A stretch of 64,000 nucleotides of DNA from Cherax quadricarinatus (lineage: Eukaryota > Arthropoda > Malacostraca > Decapoda > Parastacidae), in contig NW_027195247.1 of NCBI RefSeq assembly GCF_038502225.1, positions 110,001 to 174,000 of the forward strand, given 5' to 3'. The notes under the pieces are model-generated. The model was given only the letters and a program-made list of their open reading frames with translations. It was not told the DNA's origin and did not search any database. A program made the position numbers and the translations under genes. Of the stretch, positions 19,605 to 32,859 are shown in pieces; within the stretch, counting starts at the first letter, position 1; the number at the start of each line of letters is the position of its first letter.

Positions 19605-20950
19605 TACTCACCTATTTGCACTCACCTATTTGTGGTTGCAGGGGTCGAGTCTTAGCTCCTGGCCCCGCCTCTTCACCGGTTGCTACTGGGCCCTCTCTCT
19701 CCCCGCTCCATGAGCTTTATCAAACCTCGTCTTAAAACTGTGTATGGTTCCTGCCTCCACTACGTCATTTTCTAGGCTATTCCACTGCCTGACAACTCTA
19801 TGACTTAAGAAATACTTCCTAATATCTCTCTGACTCATTTGTGTCTTCAACTTCCAATTGTGGCCTCTTGTTTCTGTGTCCTCTCCCTGGAACATCCTGT
19901 CTTTGTCCACCTTGTCTATTCCACGCAGTATTTTATATGTCGCTATCATATCTCCCCTGACCCTCCTGTCCTCCAGTGTCGTCAGGCCGATTTCCCTTAA
20001 TCTTTCTTCATAGGACATTCTCCTTAGCTCTGGAACTAACCTTGTCGCAAACCTTTGTACTTTCTCTAGTTTCTTGACGTGCTTTATCAAGTGCGGGTTC
20101 CAAACAGGTGCTGCATACTCCAGTATGGGCCTGCATACACGGTGTATAGTGTCTTGAACGATTCCTTACTAAGGTATCGGAATGCTGTTCTCAGGTTTGC
20201 CAGGCGCCCATATGCTGCAGCAGTTATCTGGTTGATGTGTGCTTCCGGAGACATGCTCGGTGTTATACTCACCCCAAGATCTTTCTCCTTGAGTGAGGTT
20301 TGCAGTCTTTGGCCACCTAGCCTATACTCTGTCTGTGGTCTTCTGTGCCCTTCCCCTATCTTCATGACTTTGCATTTTTCAGGATTAAATTCGAGAAGCC
20401 ATTTGCTGGACCAGGTGTCCAGTCTGTCCAGGTCTCTTTGAAGTCCTGCCCGGTCCTCATCTGATTTAATTCTCTTCATTAACTTCACATCATCTGCAAA
20501 CAGGGACACTTCTGAGTCTAACCCTTCCATCATGTCGTTCATATATACCAAAAATAGCACTGGTCCTAGGACTGACCCCTGTGGGACCCCGCTCGTCACA
20601 GGTGCCCACTGTGATACATCATTACGTACCATGACTCGTTGTTGCCTCCCTGTCAGGTATTCTCTGATCCATTGCAGTGCCCTTCCTGTTATATGCGCCT
20701 GATGCTCTAGCTTCTGCACTAATCTCTTGTGAGGAACTGTGTCAAAGGCCTTCTTGCAGTCCAAGAAGATGCAATCAACCCACCCCTCTCTCTCGTGTTT
20801 TCTGTTATTTTATCATAAAACTCCAGAAGGTTTGTGACACAGGATTTGCCTTCCATGAATCCGTGCTGGTTGGCATTTATACTCTTGTTTCGTTTCAGGT
20901 GCTCCACCACTCTCCTCCTGATAATCTTCTCCATAATTTTGCATACTATA

Positions 20951-20954
<4 letters not shown>
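19605..20954 (-). pseudogene. LINE family B, copy B5
   Basis: Minus strand. The 5' end at 20954 is cgtgtatagtatgcaaaatt, immediately preceded by (TG)n, and reads TCIVCKIMEKIIRRRVVEHL. RT blocks are DCKKAFDTVPHKRLVQKLEH, TSGVPQGSVLGPVLFLVYMN and SLFADDVKLMKRI, with the FADD catalytic box intact. Frame breaks: a deletion near 20800 (after TREREGG) and a 2-base loss near 20130, where YVRPILEYAAP becomes YAGPYWSMQH. The thumb continues at 20090-19683 (HVKKLEKVQRFATRLVPELR to RKYFLSHRVVRQWNSLENDV). The 3' tail tactcacctatttg joins (GT)n. Confidence 0.92.
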
Positions 20955-21033
<79 letters not shown>

Positions 21034-21046
21034 GCGTGTGCGTGTG
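20955..21046. repeat. (GT)n microsatellite between two family-B LINEs
   Basis: Pure GT with a few GC steps at the right end. 5' flank of B5 and 3' flank of B6. Confidence 0.97.
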
Positions 21047-22327
21047 TACTCACCTAATTGTGGTTGCAAAGGTCGAGACTCAGCTCCTGGTCCCGCCTCT
21101 TCAAAGAGTGCTACTAGGTCCACTCTCTCCCTGGTCCATGAGATTTATCATACCTCATCTTAAAGCTATGTATGGTTCCTGCCTCCACTACCTCACTTGC
21201 TAGGCTATTCCACTTCTTGACTATATAACTGAAGAAATACTTCCTAACATCTCTTTGACTCATCTGGGTCTTCAACTTCCAATTGCGTCCCCTTGTTTCT
21301 GTGTCCCCTCTCTGGAACATCCTGTCTCTGCTCACCTTGTCTATTCCACGCAGCATTTTGTATATCGTTATCATGTCTCCCCTAATCCTTCTGTCCTCCA
21401 GTGTCGTCAGGCCAATTTCGCTTAACCTTTCTTCATAGGACATTCCACTTAGCTTTGGAACTAACCTTGTCTCAAACCTTTGCACTTTCTCTAACTTCTT
21501 GACATGCTTGACCAGGTGTGGGTTCCAAACTGTTACTGTTTACTCCAATATAAGCCTGACGTGTATTGTGTAGAGAATCTTAAACGATTCCTTACTGAGG
21601 TATCGGAACGCTATTCTCAGGTTTGCCAGGTGTCCATATGCTGCAGTAGTTATCTGGTTGATGTCACCTCAGTAGATGTGCTTGGTATTATACTCACCCC
21701 AAGATCCTTATCCTTGAGTGAGGTTTGCAGTCTTTGTCCTCCTAGCCCATACTCTGTCTTCTATCTTCTTTGCCTTTCCCTGATCTTCGTTACTTTGCGT
21801 TTGGCGGGGTTAAATTCGAGGAGCCAGTTGCTGGACCAAGCTTCTAGCCTGTCCAGTTCTCTTTGTAGTCCTGCCTGATCCTCATCCGATTTAATTCTCC
21901 TTATTAACTTCACATCATCTGCAAACAGGGACACTTCTGAATCTATCCTTTCCGTCATGTCATTCACATATAACAAAAATAGCACTGGTCCTAGGACCGA
22001 CCTCTGGTGAACCCCGCTCGTCACAGGCGCCCACTCTGATACCTCATCACGTACCATGACTCGCTATTACCTCCCTGTCAGGTATTCTTTGATCCATTGC
22101 AGTGCCCTTCCTGTTATACGTACCTGATCCTCTAGCTTTTGCACTGATCTCTTGTGAGGAACTGTGTCGAAGGCCTTCTTGCAGTCCAAGAAAATGCAGT
22201 CTACCCACCCCTCTCTCTCGTGTCTTATTTCCGTTACCTTGTCATAAAACTCCAGTAAGTTTATGATACAAGATTTGCCTTCCATGAATCCTCGCTGATT
22301 GTCGTTTATAAGCTTGTTCCATTTCAC
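21047..22327 (-). pseudogene. LINE family B, copy B6
   Basis: Minus strand: NKLINDNQRGFMEGKSCIIN, IFLDCKKAFDTVPHKRSVQK, then a stop after LTGR near 22067. Next come SEWAPVTSGVHQRSVLGPVL (PQG changed to HQR) and SLFADDVKLIRRI to 21761, and the thumb at 21485-21114 (TRLVPKLSGMSYEERLSEIG, RKYFFSYIVKKWNSLASEVV). At least three frame breaks. Unlike most family-B copies its 5' end (22327) does not touch a CA/TG tract but joins the next LINE fragment. Confidence 0.9.
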
Positions 22328-22930
22328 TCAGCACCTGGACCAGATTCATGAAATTCCTTATTTATAAAATAAATAAGTGAAAATACCACTAGTACGAGCC
22401 CTCAGTATTCGTTGCCTAAAATTGCATAGATCTAAGTGAAATACCAGAGACTTTAAAGAATGCAGACATTGTTCCTTTGTATAAGAAATGTAATAGAACA
22501 CTAGCTGAAAATTACAGACCAGTAGCCCTAACTTCCCACATTATCAAAATCTTCCAAAAAGTGATGAAACGTCAAATTACAAACATCAGGGAACAGTACA
22601 ATCTGCATAGCACAAACTAGCATGGTTTTGGAACTGGAAGATCATGTCTGTCTCAGCTGCCTAATCACCATGACAGAATTATGGAGGCAGTGGAAGATAA
22701 ATAAATCGCAGATGTGATATATACAGATGTTACAAAGGCCTTTAGCAAATGCTATCATGGGGTGATAGCACACAAAATGAGGGCGATAGGCATAACTAGG
22801 AAGACATACAGATGGATTTTCAGGGTCCTAGCACATAACACACAGAGTAGTAGTAAACTGAGCAAAATCCAGAATCAGAGAGGTAAAAAGCTCAGTACCC
22901 AGAGGCACTCTCCTGTCACCTCTGATATTT
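22328..22930 (+). pseudogene. Decayed LINE RT fragment, family C, copy 1
   Basis: Plus-strand RT pieces: SAPGPD at the left end, ADIVPLYKKCN, NYRPVALTSHIIKIFQKVMK, HGFGTGRSCLSQLPNHHDRI and VIYTDVTKAFSKCYHGVIAH followed by KMRAIGITRKTYRWIFRVL. Stops and substitutions (S for D in KAFD) show decay. It shares the ADV(V/I)YTD and AHKMR blocks with 29.4-30.1 kb. Confidence 0.8.
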
Positions 22931-22976
22931 CTTATCCTCGTAGCAGGCACAGAGAAAAACACCCGTTACATTTTGT

Positions 22977-23032
22977 TTCAACTACTACTATTACTACTAT
23001 AACGATTACTACTACTACAACTACTACTGATG

Positions 23033-23085
<53 letters not shown>

Positions 23086-23089
23086 GATG

Positions 23090-23123
<34 letters not shown>

Positions 23124-23180
23124 TACTACTACTACTACTACTACTGATGCTACTACTACTACTACTACTACTACTACTAA

Positions 23181-23217
<37 letters not shown>

Positions 23218-23246
23218 GATGCTACTACTACTACTACTACTACTAA

Positions 23247-23314
<68 letters not shown>

Positions 23315-23335
23315 TTACTACCACTACTACCAAAA
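22977..23335. repeat. (ACT)n trinucleotide array
   Basis: About 115 triplets of ACT with GAT, AAT, ATT and TCT interruptions. Frames read poly-Thr, poly-Leu, poly-Val or poly-Ser and are not genes. Confidence 0.97.
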
Positions 23336-23487
23336 AATAGCACCACTGTTATTATATATTATATGAATGGTCTGCACTAGAGTCAAGAAGATGAATGTTT
23401 TATGTGTAACATTTTCCTATCTTTATTTCTGAAATATTTCAAAAAATATATATGTCAAAGTGTTGCACATATTTCTCAGATATCTAA

Positions 23488-26400
23488 TACCACTGCTGTT
23501 GTTACCACTGTTACTACCACTGCTGTTGTTACCACTGTTACTACCACTGCTGTTGTTACCACTGTTACTACCACTGCTGTTGTTACCACTGTTACTACCA
23601 CTGCTGTTGTTACCACTGTTACTACCACTGCTGTTGTTACCACTGTTACTACCACTGCTGTTGTTACCACTGTTACTACCACTGCTGTTGTTACCACTGT
23701 TACTACCACTGCTGTTGTTACCACTGTTACTACCACTGCTGTTGTTACCACTGTTACTACCACTGCTGTTGTTACCACTGTTACTACCACTGCTGTTGTT
23801 ACCACTGTTAATACCACTGCTGTTGTTACCACTGTTAATACCACTGCTGTTGTTACCACTGTTAATACCACTGCTGTTGTTACCACTGTTACTACCACTG
23901 CTGTTGTTACCACTGTTACTACCACTGCTGTTGTTACCACTGTTACTACCACTGCTGTTGTTACCACTGTTACTACCACTGCTGTTGTTACCACTGTTAA
24001 TACCACTGCTGTTGTTACCACTGTTAATACCACTGCTGTTGTTACCACTGTTAATACCACTGCTGTTGTTACCACTGTTAATACCACTGCTGTTGTTACC
24101 ACTGTTACTACCACTGCTGTTGTTACCACTGTTACTACCACTGCTGTTGTTACCACTGTTACTACCACTGCTGTTGTTACCACTGTTACTACCACTGCTG
24201 TTGTTACCACTGTTACTACCACTGCTGTTGTTACCACTGTTACTACCACTGCTGTTGTTACCACTGTTACTACCACTGCTGTTGTTACCACTGTTACTAC
24301 CACTGCTGTTGTTACCACTGTTACTACCACTGCTGTTGTTACCACTGTTACTACCACTGCTGTTGTTACCACTGTTGCTACCACTGCTGTTGTTACCACT
24401 GTTACTACCACTGCTGTTGTTACCACTGTTACTACCACTGCTGTTGTTACCACTGTTACTACCACTGCTGTTGTTACCACTGTTACTACCACTGCTGTTG
24501 TTACCACTGTTACTACCACTGCTGTTGTTACCACTGTTACTACCACTGCTGTTGTTACCACTGTTACTACCACTGCTGTTGTTACCACTGTTACTACCAC
24601 TGCTGTTGTTACCACTGTTACTACCACTGCTGTTGTTACCACTGTTACTACAACTGCTGTTGTTACCACTGTTACTACAACTGCTGTTGTTACCACTGTT
24701 ACTACCACTGCTGTTGTTACCACTGTTACTACCACTGCTGTTGTTACCACTGTTACTACCACTGCTGTTGTTACCACTGTTACTACCACTGCTGTTGTTA
24801 CCACTGTTACTACCACTGCTGTTGTTACCACTGTTACTACAACTGCTGTTGTTACCACTGTTACTACCACTGCTGTTGTTACCACTGTTACTACCACTGC
24901 TGTTGTTACCACTGTTACTACCACTGCTGTTGTTACCACTGTTACTACCACTGCTGTTGTTACCACTGTTACTACCACTGCTGTTGTTACCACTGTTACT
25001 ACCACTGCTGTTGTTACCACTGTTACTACCACTGCTGTTGTTACCACTGTTACTACCACTGCTGTTGTTACCACTGTTACTACCACTGCTGTTGTTACCA
25101 CTGTTACTACCACTGCTGTTGTTACCACTGTTACTACCACTGCTGTTGTTACCACTGTTACTACCACTGCTGTTGTTACCACTGTTACTACCACTGCTGT
25201 TGTTACCACTGTTACTACCACTGCTGTTGTTACCACTGTTACTACCACCACTGTTACTACCACTGTTGTTACCACTGTTACTACCACTGCTGTTGTTACC
25301 ACTGTTACTACCACTGCTGTTGTTACCACTGTTACTACCACTGCTGTTGTTACCACTGTTACCACTGCTGTTGTTACCACTGTTACTACCACTGCTGTTG
25401 TTACCACTGTTACTACCACTGCTGTTGTTACCACTGTTACTACCACTGCTGTTGTTACCACTGTTACTACCACTGCTGTTGTTACCACTGTTACTACCAC
25501 TGCTGTTGTTACCACTGTTACTACCACTGCTGTTGTTACCACTGTTACTACCACTGCTGTTGTTACCACTGTTACTACCACTGCTGTTGTTACCACTGTT
25601 ACTACCACTGCTGTTGTTACCACTGTTACTACCACTGCTGTTGTTACCACTGTTACTACCACTGCTGTTGTTACCACTGTTACTACCACTGCTGTTGTTA
25701 CCACTGTTACTACCACTGCTGTTGTTACCACTGTTACTACCACTGCTGTTGTTACCACTGTTACTACCACTGCTGTTGTTACCACTGTTACTACCACTGC
25801 TGTTGTTACCACTGTTACTACCACTGCTGTTGTTACCACTGTTACTACCACTGCTGTTGTTACCACTGTTACTACCACTGCTGTTGTTACCACTGTTACT
25901 ACCACTGCTGTTGTTACCACTGTTACTACCACTGCTGTTGTTACCACTGTTACTACCACTGCTGTTGTTACCACTGTTACTACCACTGCTGTTGTTACCA
26001 CTGTTACTACCACTGCTGTTGTTACCACTGTTACTACCACTGCTGTTGTTACCACTGTTACTACCACTGCTGTTGTTACCACTGTTACTACCACTGCTGT
26101 TGTTACCACTGTTACTACCACTGCTGTTGTTACCACTGTTACTACCACTGCTGTTGTTACCACTGTTACTACCACTGCTGTTGTTACCACTGTTACTACC
26201 ACTGCTGTTGTTACCACTGTTACTACCACTGCTGTTGTTACCACTGTTACTACCACTGCTGTTGTTACCACTGTTACTACCACTGCTGTTGTTACCACTG
26301 TTACTACCACTGCTGTTGTTACCACTGTTACTACCACTGCTGTTGTTACCACTGTTACTACCACTGCTGTTGTTACCACTGTTACTACCACTGCTGTTGT

Positions 26401-28345
26401 TACCACTGTTACTACCACTGCTGTTGTTACCACTGTTACTACCACTGCTGTTGTTACCACTGTTACTACCACTGCTGTTGTTACCACTGTTACTACCACT
26501 GCTGTTGTTACCACTGTTACTACCACTGCTGTTGTTACCACTGTTACTACCACTGCTGTTGTTACCACTGTTACTACCACTGCTGTTGTTACCACTGTTA
26601 CTACAAATGCTGTTGTTACCACTGTTACTACAACTGCTGTTGTTACCACTGTTACTACAACTGCTGTTGTTACCACTGTTACTACCACTGCTGTTGTTAC
26701 CACTGTTACTACAAATGCTGTTGTTACCACTGTTACTACAAATGCTGTTGTTACCACTGTTACTACAACTGCTGTTGTTACCACTGTTACTACAACTGCT
26801 GTTGTTACCACTGTTACTACAACTGCTGTTGTTACCACTGTTACTACAACTGCTGTTGTTACCACTGTTACTACAAATGCTGTTGTTACCACTGTTACTA
26901 CAACTGCTGTTGTTACCACTGTTACTACAACTGCTGTTGTTACCACTGTTACTACAACTGCTGTTGTTACCACTGTTACTACAACTGCTGTTGTTGCCAC
27001 TGTTACTACAACTGCTGTTGTTGCCACTGTTACTACAACTGCTGTTGTTACCACTGTTACTGCAACTGCTGTTGTTGCCACTGTTACTACAACTGCTGTT
27101 GTTACCACTGTTACTACAACTGCTGTTGTTACCACTGTTACTACCACTGCTGTTGTTATCACTGTTACTGCAACTGCTGTTGTTACCACTGTTACTACAA
27201 CTGCTGTTGTTACCACTGTTACTGCAACTGCTGTTGTTACCACTGTTACTACAACTGCTGTTGTTACCACTGTTACTACAACTGCTGTTGTTACCACTGT
27301 TACTACCACTGCTGTTGTTGCCACTGTTACTACAACTGCTGTTGTTACCACTGTTACTACAACTGCTGTTGTTACCACTGTTACTACAACTGCTGTTGTT
27401 ACCACTGTTACTGCAACTGCTGTTGTTGCCATTGTTACTACAACTGCTGTTGTTACCACTATTACTACAACTGCTGTTGTTGCCACTGCTACTACAACTG
27501 CTGCTGTTACCACTGTTACTACAACTGCTGTTGTTACCACTGTTACTACAACTGCTGTTGTTACCACTGTTACTACCACTGCTGTTGTTACCACTGTTAC
27601 TGCAACTGCTGTTGTTGCCACTGTTACTACAACTGCTGTTGTTACCACTGTTACTACAACTGTTGTCACTGCTGTTGTTACCACTGTTACTACAGCTGCT
27701 GTCACTGCTGTTGTTACCACTGTTACTACAACTGCTGTCACTGCTGTTGTTACCACTGTTACTACAACTGCTGTCACTGCTGTTGTTTCTACTGTTACTA
27801 CAACTGCTGTCACTGCTGTTGTTACCACTGTTACTACAACTGCTGCCACTGCTGTTGTTACCACTGTTACTGCAACTGCTGTCACTGCTGTTGTTACCAC
27901 TGTTGCTACAACTGCTGTTACTGCTGTTGTTACCACTGGTACTACAACTGCTGTCACTGCTGTTGTTACCGCTGTTACTACAACTGCTGTCACTGCTGTT
28001 GTTACCACTGTTACTACAGCTGCTGTCACTGCTGTTGTTACCATTGTTACTACAACTGCTGTTGTTACCACTGTTACTACAACTGCTGTCACTGCTGTTG
28101 TTACCACTGTTACTACAACTGCTGTCACTGCTGTTGTTACCATTGTTACTACAACTGCTGTCACTGCTGTTGTTACCACTGTTACTACAACTGCTGTCAC
28201 TGCTGTTGTTACCATTGTTACTACAACTGCTGTCACTGCTGTTGTTACCGCTGTTACTACAACTGCTGTCACTGCTGTTGTTACCAATGTTACTACAACT
28301 ACTGTCACTGCTGTTGTTACCACTGTTACTACAACTGCTGTCACT
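23488..28345. repeat. 27-bp minisatellite changing to a 36-bp unit, about 175 copies
   Basis: Unit accactgctgttgttaccac then tgttact (27 bp, nine codons TTAVVTTVT). It contains no stop in several frames on either strand, so frames of 1,731 and 1,666 residues (+) and 1,634 residues (-) exist. To about 26.6 kb units are almost identical. Beyond that acaact and acaaat variants spread, and from about 27.65 kb a 9-bp gctgtcact insertion makes a 36-bp unit (TTAVTAVVTTVT) to the end. The 1,731-residue frame enters unique sequence and then a Penelope-like relic, which argues against a gene. A mucin-like Thr-rich protein cannot be formally excluded. Confidence 0.95.
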
Positions 28346-28477
28346 GCTGTTGTTGATACTATTACTAAAACTATTGCCACTGTTGCTACTACTATATCGA
28401 CTACCTCCCTTATTTATACTGCTACTGCCACTATCACCTTCGATGCTGATTTCAAATTAAAATTAAAGATAGTGGTA

Positions 28478-28600
28478 TATAATACCGAAAAGTTAATAAG
28501 TAAGATACATGTGCACCAGTTAGGTATCTTTATTCCAAAACTTCTCGTGTACACAGTAGGCTTCTTCAGTCGGATGCAGAGGAGACAGCAAGAGTAGAGA
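28478..28600 (-). mobile_element. Penelope-like terminal relic, family beta, decayed
   Basis: On + it reads taagatacatgtgcaccagt, taggtatctttattcc and ggcttcttcagtcgga. The minus strand gives ACTGAAGAAGCC in the position of ACTGATGAAGCC of the 60.3-kb copy. The hammerhead core is degraded. Confidence 0.55.
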
Positions 28601-29430
28601 TGTAAAGACAATATAATCAGTCCATCAACGTCGAAGACGTAGTTTCGAGGTGGTCAGTCCCTCAGCCTGGAAAAAGAGTTCTGCTCCATAGTCTGGAACA
28701 GCGTGAATCTGAAGCGACAAGTTGGAGACTGGTAAGTCACGTTTATTTAAGTATTTTCATAAAGATCCGGTAAAAAATGGGAATAAAACAAAAACTTAAG
28801 ACGGTTATTTATAAAACACTTTCTATCTCACCAAGAAGCAAATAAGATTCAGTGTGGTAATAAATTTGCATAAGAAACGGTCACACAACTTTAATGTGAT
28901 GGATGCGGTTGTTTACAAGCATCCAGCACATGTAACCGACGGGCCGTCTATGGTAAGACAACACCCATTTAATCTGCTGTAATCATACCAGTTTTGGGAC
29001 CTAGTTTTGACGAGCAACGTTGACGAATTTTGCTTCAAACAGCGATGATGTGATGGACATGAGAAGCTTCAGAGTCGTCCCCTGGGAGCCTCAGGATTTT
29101 ACCCTGTTACTGAACATAAAGAACCATCCGAAACAAGCTGAAATTTCCTGAATATACACTTATGCGTCCCATATCCTGCAAATTCTTTCACCCAAAAAAA
29201 TGTACTTTAGTTCGGTGAATTAGGAATAATGTCGTATTTCAAGCCGCTTGGCCTTTAACATGAAGGGTACGAGGCAAGCAGAGCTTCATGACGCCAGCCT
29301 GAACATACAAACTGTAATCGTGCTATGAAACAATGCATCAGGGCCTGTAATTGCAGAGAGTGACTCTGGAACAAGTTAGGAGAAACAGTCTCTCTCAACA
29401 GAATTATTAATCCTCTGCAATTAATTCGCC
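28600..29430. other. Unique non-coding sequence
   Basis: No long open frame, no tandem repeat and no recognised element. 29340-29430 may be decayed upstream LINE sequence. Confidence 0.45.
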
Positions 29431-29433
29431 CTA

Positions 29434-30125
29434 ATCCAGCAGATTGCAGAACCGACCAGACTGGGAAGCGCCTTAGATCTTATATTTAAAAGCAATGAGA
29501 ACCTGGTCAGGGACATAACGGTGTCGAAGACTGCGATCTCGGACCATAGTACAATCGAGAATCAGACCTGTGTGTACAGTGGCCTGGGATAGAGAAACAG
29601 AATCAATAATTGGGCGAATTCAACAAATTCATTTCCAACAAGGAAAACATCATCCGGGGCCAATTTAATTGTGACCTTAATGAAATATGCTGAGAAAACG
29701 ATATGACCACCCTAGATCTCAACCAGTTTCTCAGGAGGATGAGCTCACTGGTGTTCGAAGTATGCTCGAGACATATATCTCTACTACAAAGATGAGGCAA
29801 CCTCGAGAGAGAGAGAGAGATAGAGAGACGCTCCCTCTACAGGCAAAGATGACGGATAACAGAGCTAAGTAGCTAGACTGCCTATCACAAAGGATAGCAA
29901 AATTTCACAACCCAGGGCAGCATGGGTTTAGAGGTCTCTCCTGCCTTTCACAATTGTTCAACCATTTTGGCAGGGTCTTGGATGGACTGGAAGACAAGGT
30001 AAATGCTGACGTAGTGTACACTGATTTCGTAAATGCATTCGACATAGTACTATAGCGCACAAAATGCGTACGAAAGGAATAACCGGAAAAGTAGACAGAT
30101 GATTCTTTATTAATTTCTTTACTAC
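29434..30125 (+). pseudogene. Decayed LINE family C, copy 2 (endonuclease end and RT)
   Basis: 29450-29570 reads EPTRLGSALDLIFKSNENLV followed by RDITVSKTAISDHSTIE, the C-terminal SDH block of an APE endonuclease. 29890-30100 reads FHNPGQHGFRGLSCLSQLFN, LEDKVNADVVYTDFVNAFDI and AHKMR, an RT with the aspartate of the first catalytic block. Frames change several times and a (GA)n tract interrupts at 29806. Most of the spacer between EN and RT is deleted or diverged. Confidence 0.75.
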
Positions 30126-30210
30126 TGCTCTCTGTGATCTATATGCTGAGTAGAGCAGGAGGAGGCTGCTTACTACACATCAATCAGGCTGTTAAAATTG
30201 CAGATTACTT

Positions 30211-30399
<189 letters not shown>

Positions 30400-30400
<1 letters not shown>

Positions 30401-31450
30401 CTTAATAATGTCATAAGAATGAAATACGAAAACTTAAAATAATTCAGTCTTAATCCTCCATCCTAACACTTTTATTATTATTCCCGATTATCTTCATTTG
30501 TCGACAAAAATGTCTAAGGGAACCATAAACCGAAGGATATAACTTATAGCCATTATTTATTGTTTTTTATTCAGAAACCAGTAGATTCATGGCCGATAAA
30601 GTTTGGCATATTTAAATACGAATATAATATTGGACGGGAAGCTGAGTACTCACTGTGGGCGTCTGTGAATCTGAACTTAAGAATCTGTGCCTAGAGCGAC
30701 AGATATTAGGAATTCAATATTACGAAACACCATTTAAATCATACTCTGAAGCCAAAATATCTCTGCTGTTAAGTCCCCTGCAATGCTCCGCTCTTCCCGT
30801 CCTCTTTATAACCCAAATAGCTCGTGAATGACCAGAATTTGCATGTTCAATTTATGCACAAACAATAACGTGAAAATTATTACGAAATCGGCACCATAAC
30901 ACACCATTTGAGTCATAAATTGAAGTTAAATTACTTGTGGGACTGGCTAGTCTGCTCCCACTGCTGCTCCCCTAGCAAGCTTTACGCTGGGAACTGCATT
31001 TAAACTCAGTTTATAGAAGCATTTCTGAGAAGTATCAGGACGCAGCAAGCAACCCAACCACGGACATAAACATCATGTGAGGGGGATTACAACATTTAAA
31101 GGACTGTGACATGTCTTGGAGTGTCAAACGTAAACCGCCCGCTTAAGTTATTCTGTGTTATCTATATAAAAAAAAAAAGTTATTTCAGGTTAACCTAACT
31201 GAGCACTGGATGATTAACAAATTTTCGTAGAGGCAGAAATGCGCAGAATGTCATTGCGCTGTATGTAATGAGTGCGAAAACGCCCGTCCTAATCTCGTTG
31301 TTGCACCGACAGCCTGCTTGATCGGAGCATCAACTGGGTCTGCTCTGGGACCCGGCAGCTGCGGCAGTGACCTCTTGAATTTTCTACAAGCAATTTGTCT
31401 TCACTCCAGATTTGCACTTTCTAAACTATGCCAGCCTTTCATTAAATATA
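30400..31450. other. AT-rich unique sequence
   Basis: No open frame of note and no repeat recognised apart from short A runs. Confidence 0.45.
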
Positions 31451-31451
31451 G

Positions 31452-31454
31452 ATA

Positions 31455-31502
<48 letters not shown>
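31452..31502. repeat. (TA)n microsatellite at SINE-1 3' end
   Basis: About 25 TA units joined to the 3' end of the minus-strand SINE. Confidence 0.96.
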
Positions 31503-31503
<1 letters not shown>

Positions 31504-31690
31504 ATAACAACATTGCACTAGCCAAGGACTCGAACCCATACTGCTTTGGCCTGCCTCATGGTGGGCGAAAACACATGACGCCCTACTCCACTGGACCATA
31601 CAATCCTTAAGAGTAGTGCATCCAGCAGAACTGGATGTTGTACTCGCTACCCAAGGACACACGATGATGTGGATAACTCTAGGGGAATTT
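31503..31690 (-). mobile_element. tRNA-derived SINE-1, minus copy
   Basis: Reverse complement of the 55.59-55.77 kb copy with moderate divergence: A-box-like tggtccagtgg, body cgcccaccatgaggcaggcc, B-box-like gggttcgagtcc, end gtgttgttattgatatat. It begins near tcccctagagttatccacat. Confidence 0.82.
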
Positions 31691-31746
31691 GCTAGTGCAG
31701 TGTTCTAATTGATCAATACCACTCGTTCGTGGGCACAATAATATAC

Positions 31747-31752
<6 letters not shown>

Positions 31753-31817
<65 letters not shown>
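31753..31817. repeat. (GT)n microsatellite
   Basis: Pure GT, 65 bp. Confidence 0.96.
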
Positions 31818-31820
<3 letters not shown>

Positions 31821-32279
31821 ATGGTCTTGTATGTTTTCTGCACCTTCGAAAAAAACTTAGAGTGAAATGCCATTTTTCTTTTCTCCGAAGCACAAAATTG
31901 TTTAAAATTTGTAGGCCAGAGTTGTGGGTAAATTTTAAGTTTTAAAGACGGCCTTCACTGTTTGTCTTAATTATGACAGAATTAAAACTGAGTAAACCTC
32001 CCCGATGATTCCCAGATGTATCGAGTCACTTCGACTCTTCCCTCATTAAATGTAGTTTAATTTTTTTTAGTTATTTCGTAAATATGATTTTTTTTTTGTG
32101 CCAGTCTGCGATGATTTTCAGTTAATGTGTTTTCATCTATAGAATTTGCAACTCCAAAGGAATAACCGAACCATTGTTGTCGCAGGTTTTGAACGAGGTA
32201 GTTAGAGCTACAAGTGCTTCGTATCCGGACTGACGTTCACACAACTTTGTTGTTGCAACTGTCGGAAATAGAGGAGTAA

Positions 32280-32640
32280 GTTACAGTGCTGTGGCTGCAA
32301 CATTTCACAACTGACCCAAAATACCGTGGTTGAAACACATCGAAACTTACTCCCAGTACCGTGGCTATAACAGTTCACAACAAACTTACAACAACCTCAC
32401 TGGAGCAGTTTACAACTAACACACAAAACCGTGGATGCAACAATTCACAACTAGCTTACAGTACCGTAACTGGAACAATTCTCCAGTTACGGTACTGTAA
32501 GTTACGGTACCATAGCGGAAACAATTCACAAATATCTTACAACACCACAGCTAAAAAAAAATATCACCAGCAACACAATACCATAAAGGGAACAATTCAC
32601 AAGAAACCCACAATACCGTGGCTGGAATAATTTCCAACTA
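32280..32640. repeat. Degenerate tandem repeat, about 37 bp unit
   Basis: Recurring acaattcacaactagcttac and agtaccgtggctg motifs about nine times with indels. Includes a local inverted repeat (ttacagtaccgtaactgg / ccagttacggtactgtaa, 32457-32502). Confidence 0.75.
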
Positions 32641-32736
32641 ACCACCAAACTGATAAAGCTTTGGGATGTAATAAAAGTCTTACACTGGCCAAAACGGCAA
32701 ATTTCAACTCAAATTTCCAATTTCGTTTTGCATTGT

Positions 32737-32842
<106 letters not shown>

Positions 32843-32859
32843 AATTACCACACATAATA

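Noticed and set aside
23402..28597. A giant Thr/Val-rich secreted or mucin-like protein of 1,731 residues
   Set aside because: The open frame comes from a stop-free 27-bp tandem unit and is matched by equally long frames in another + frame and on the minus strand; it also reads through into a Penelope-like relic.
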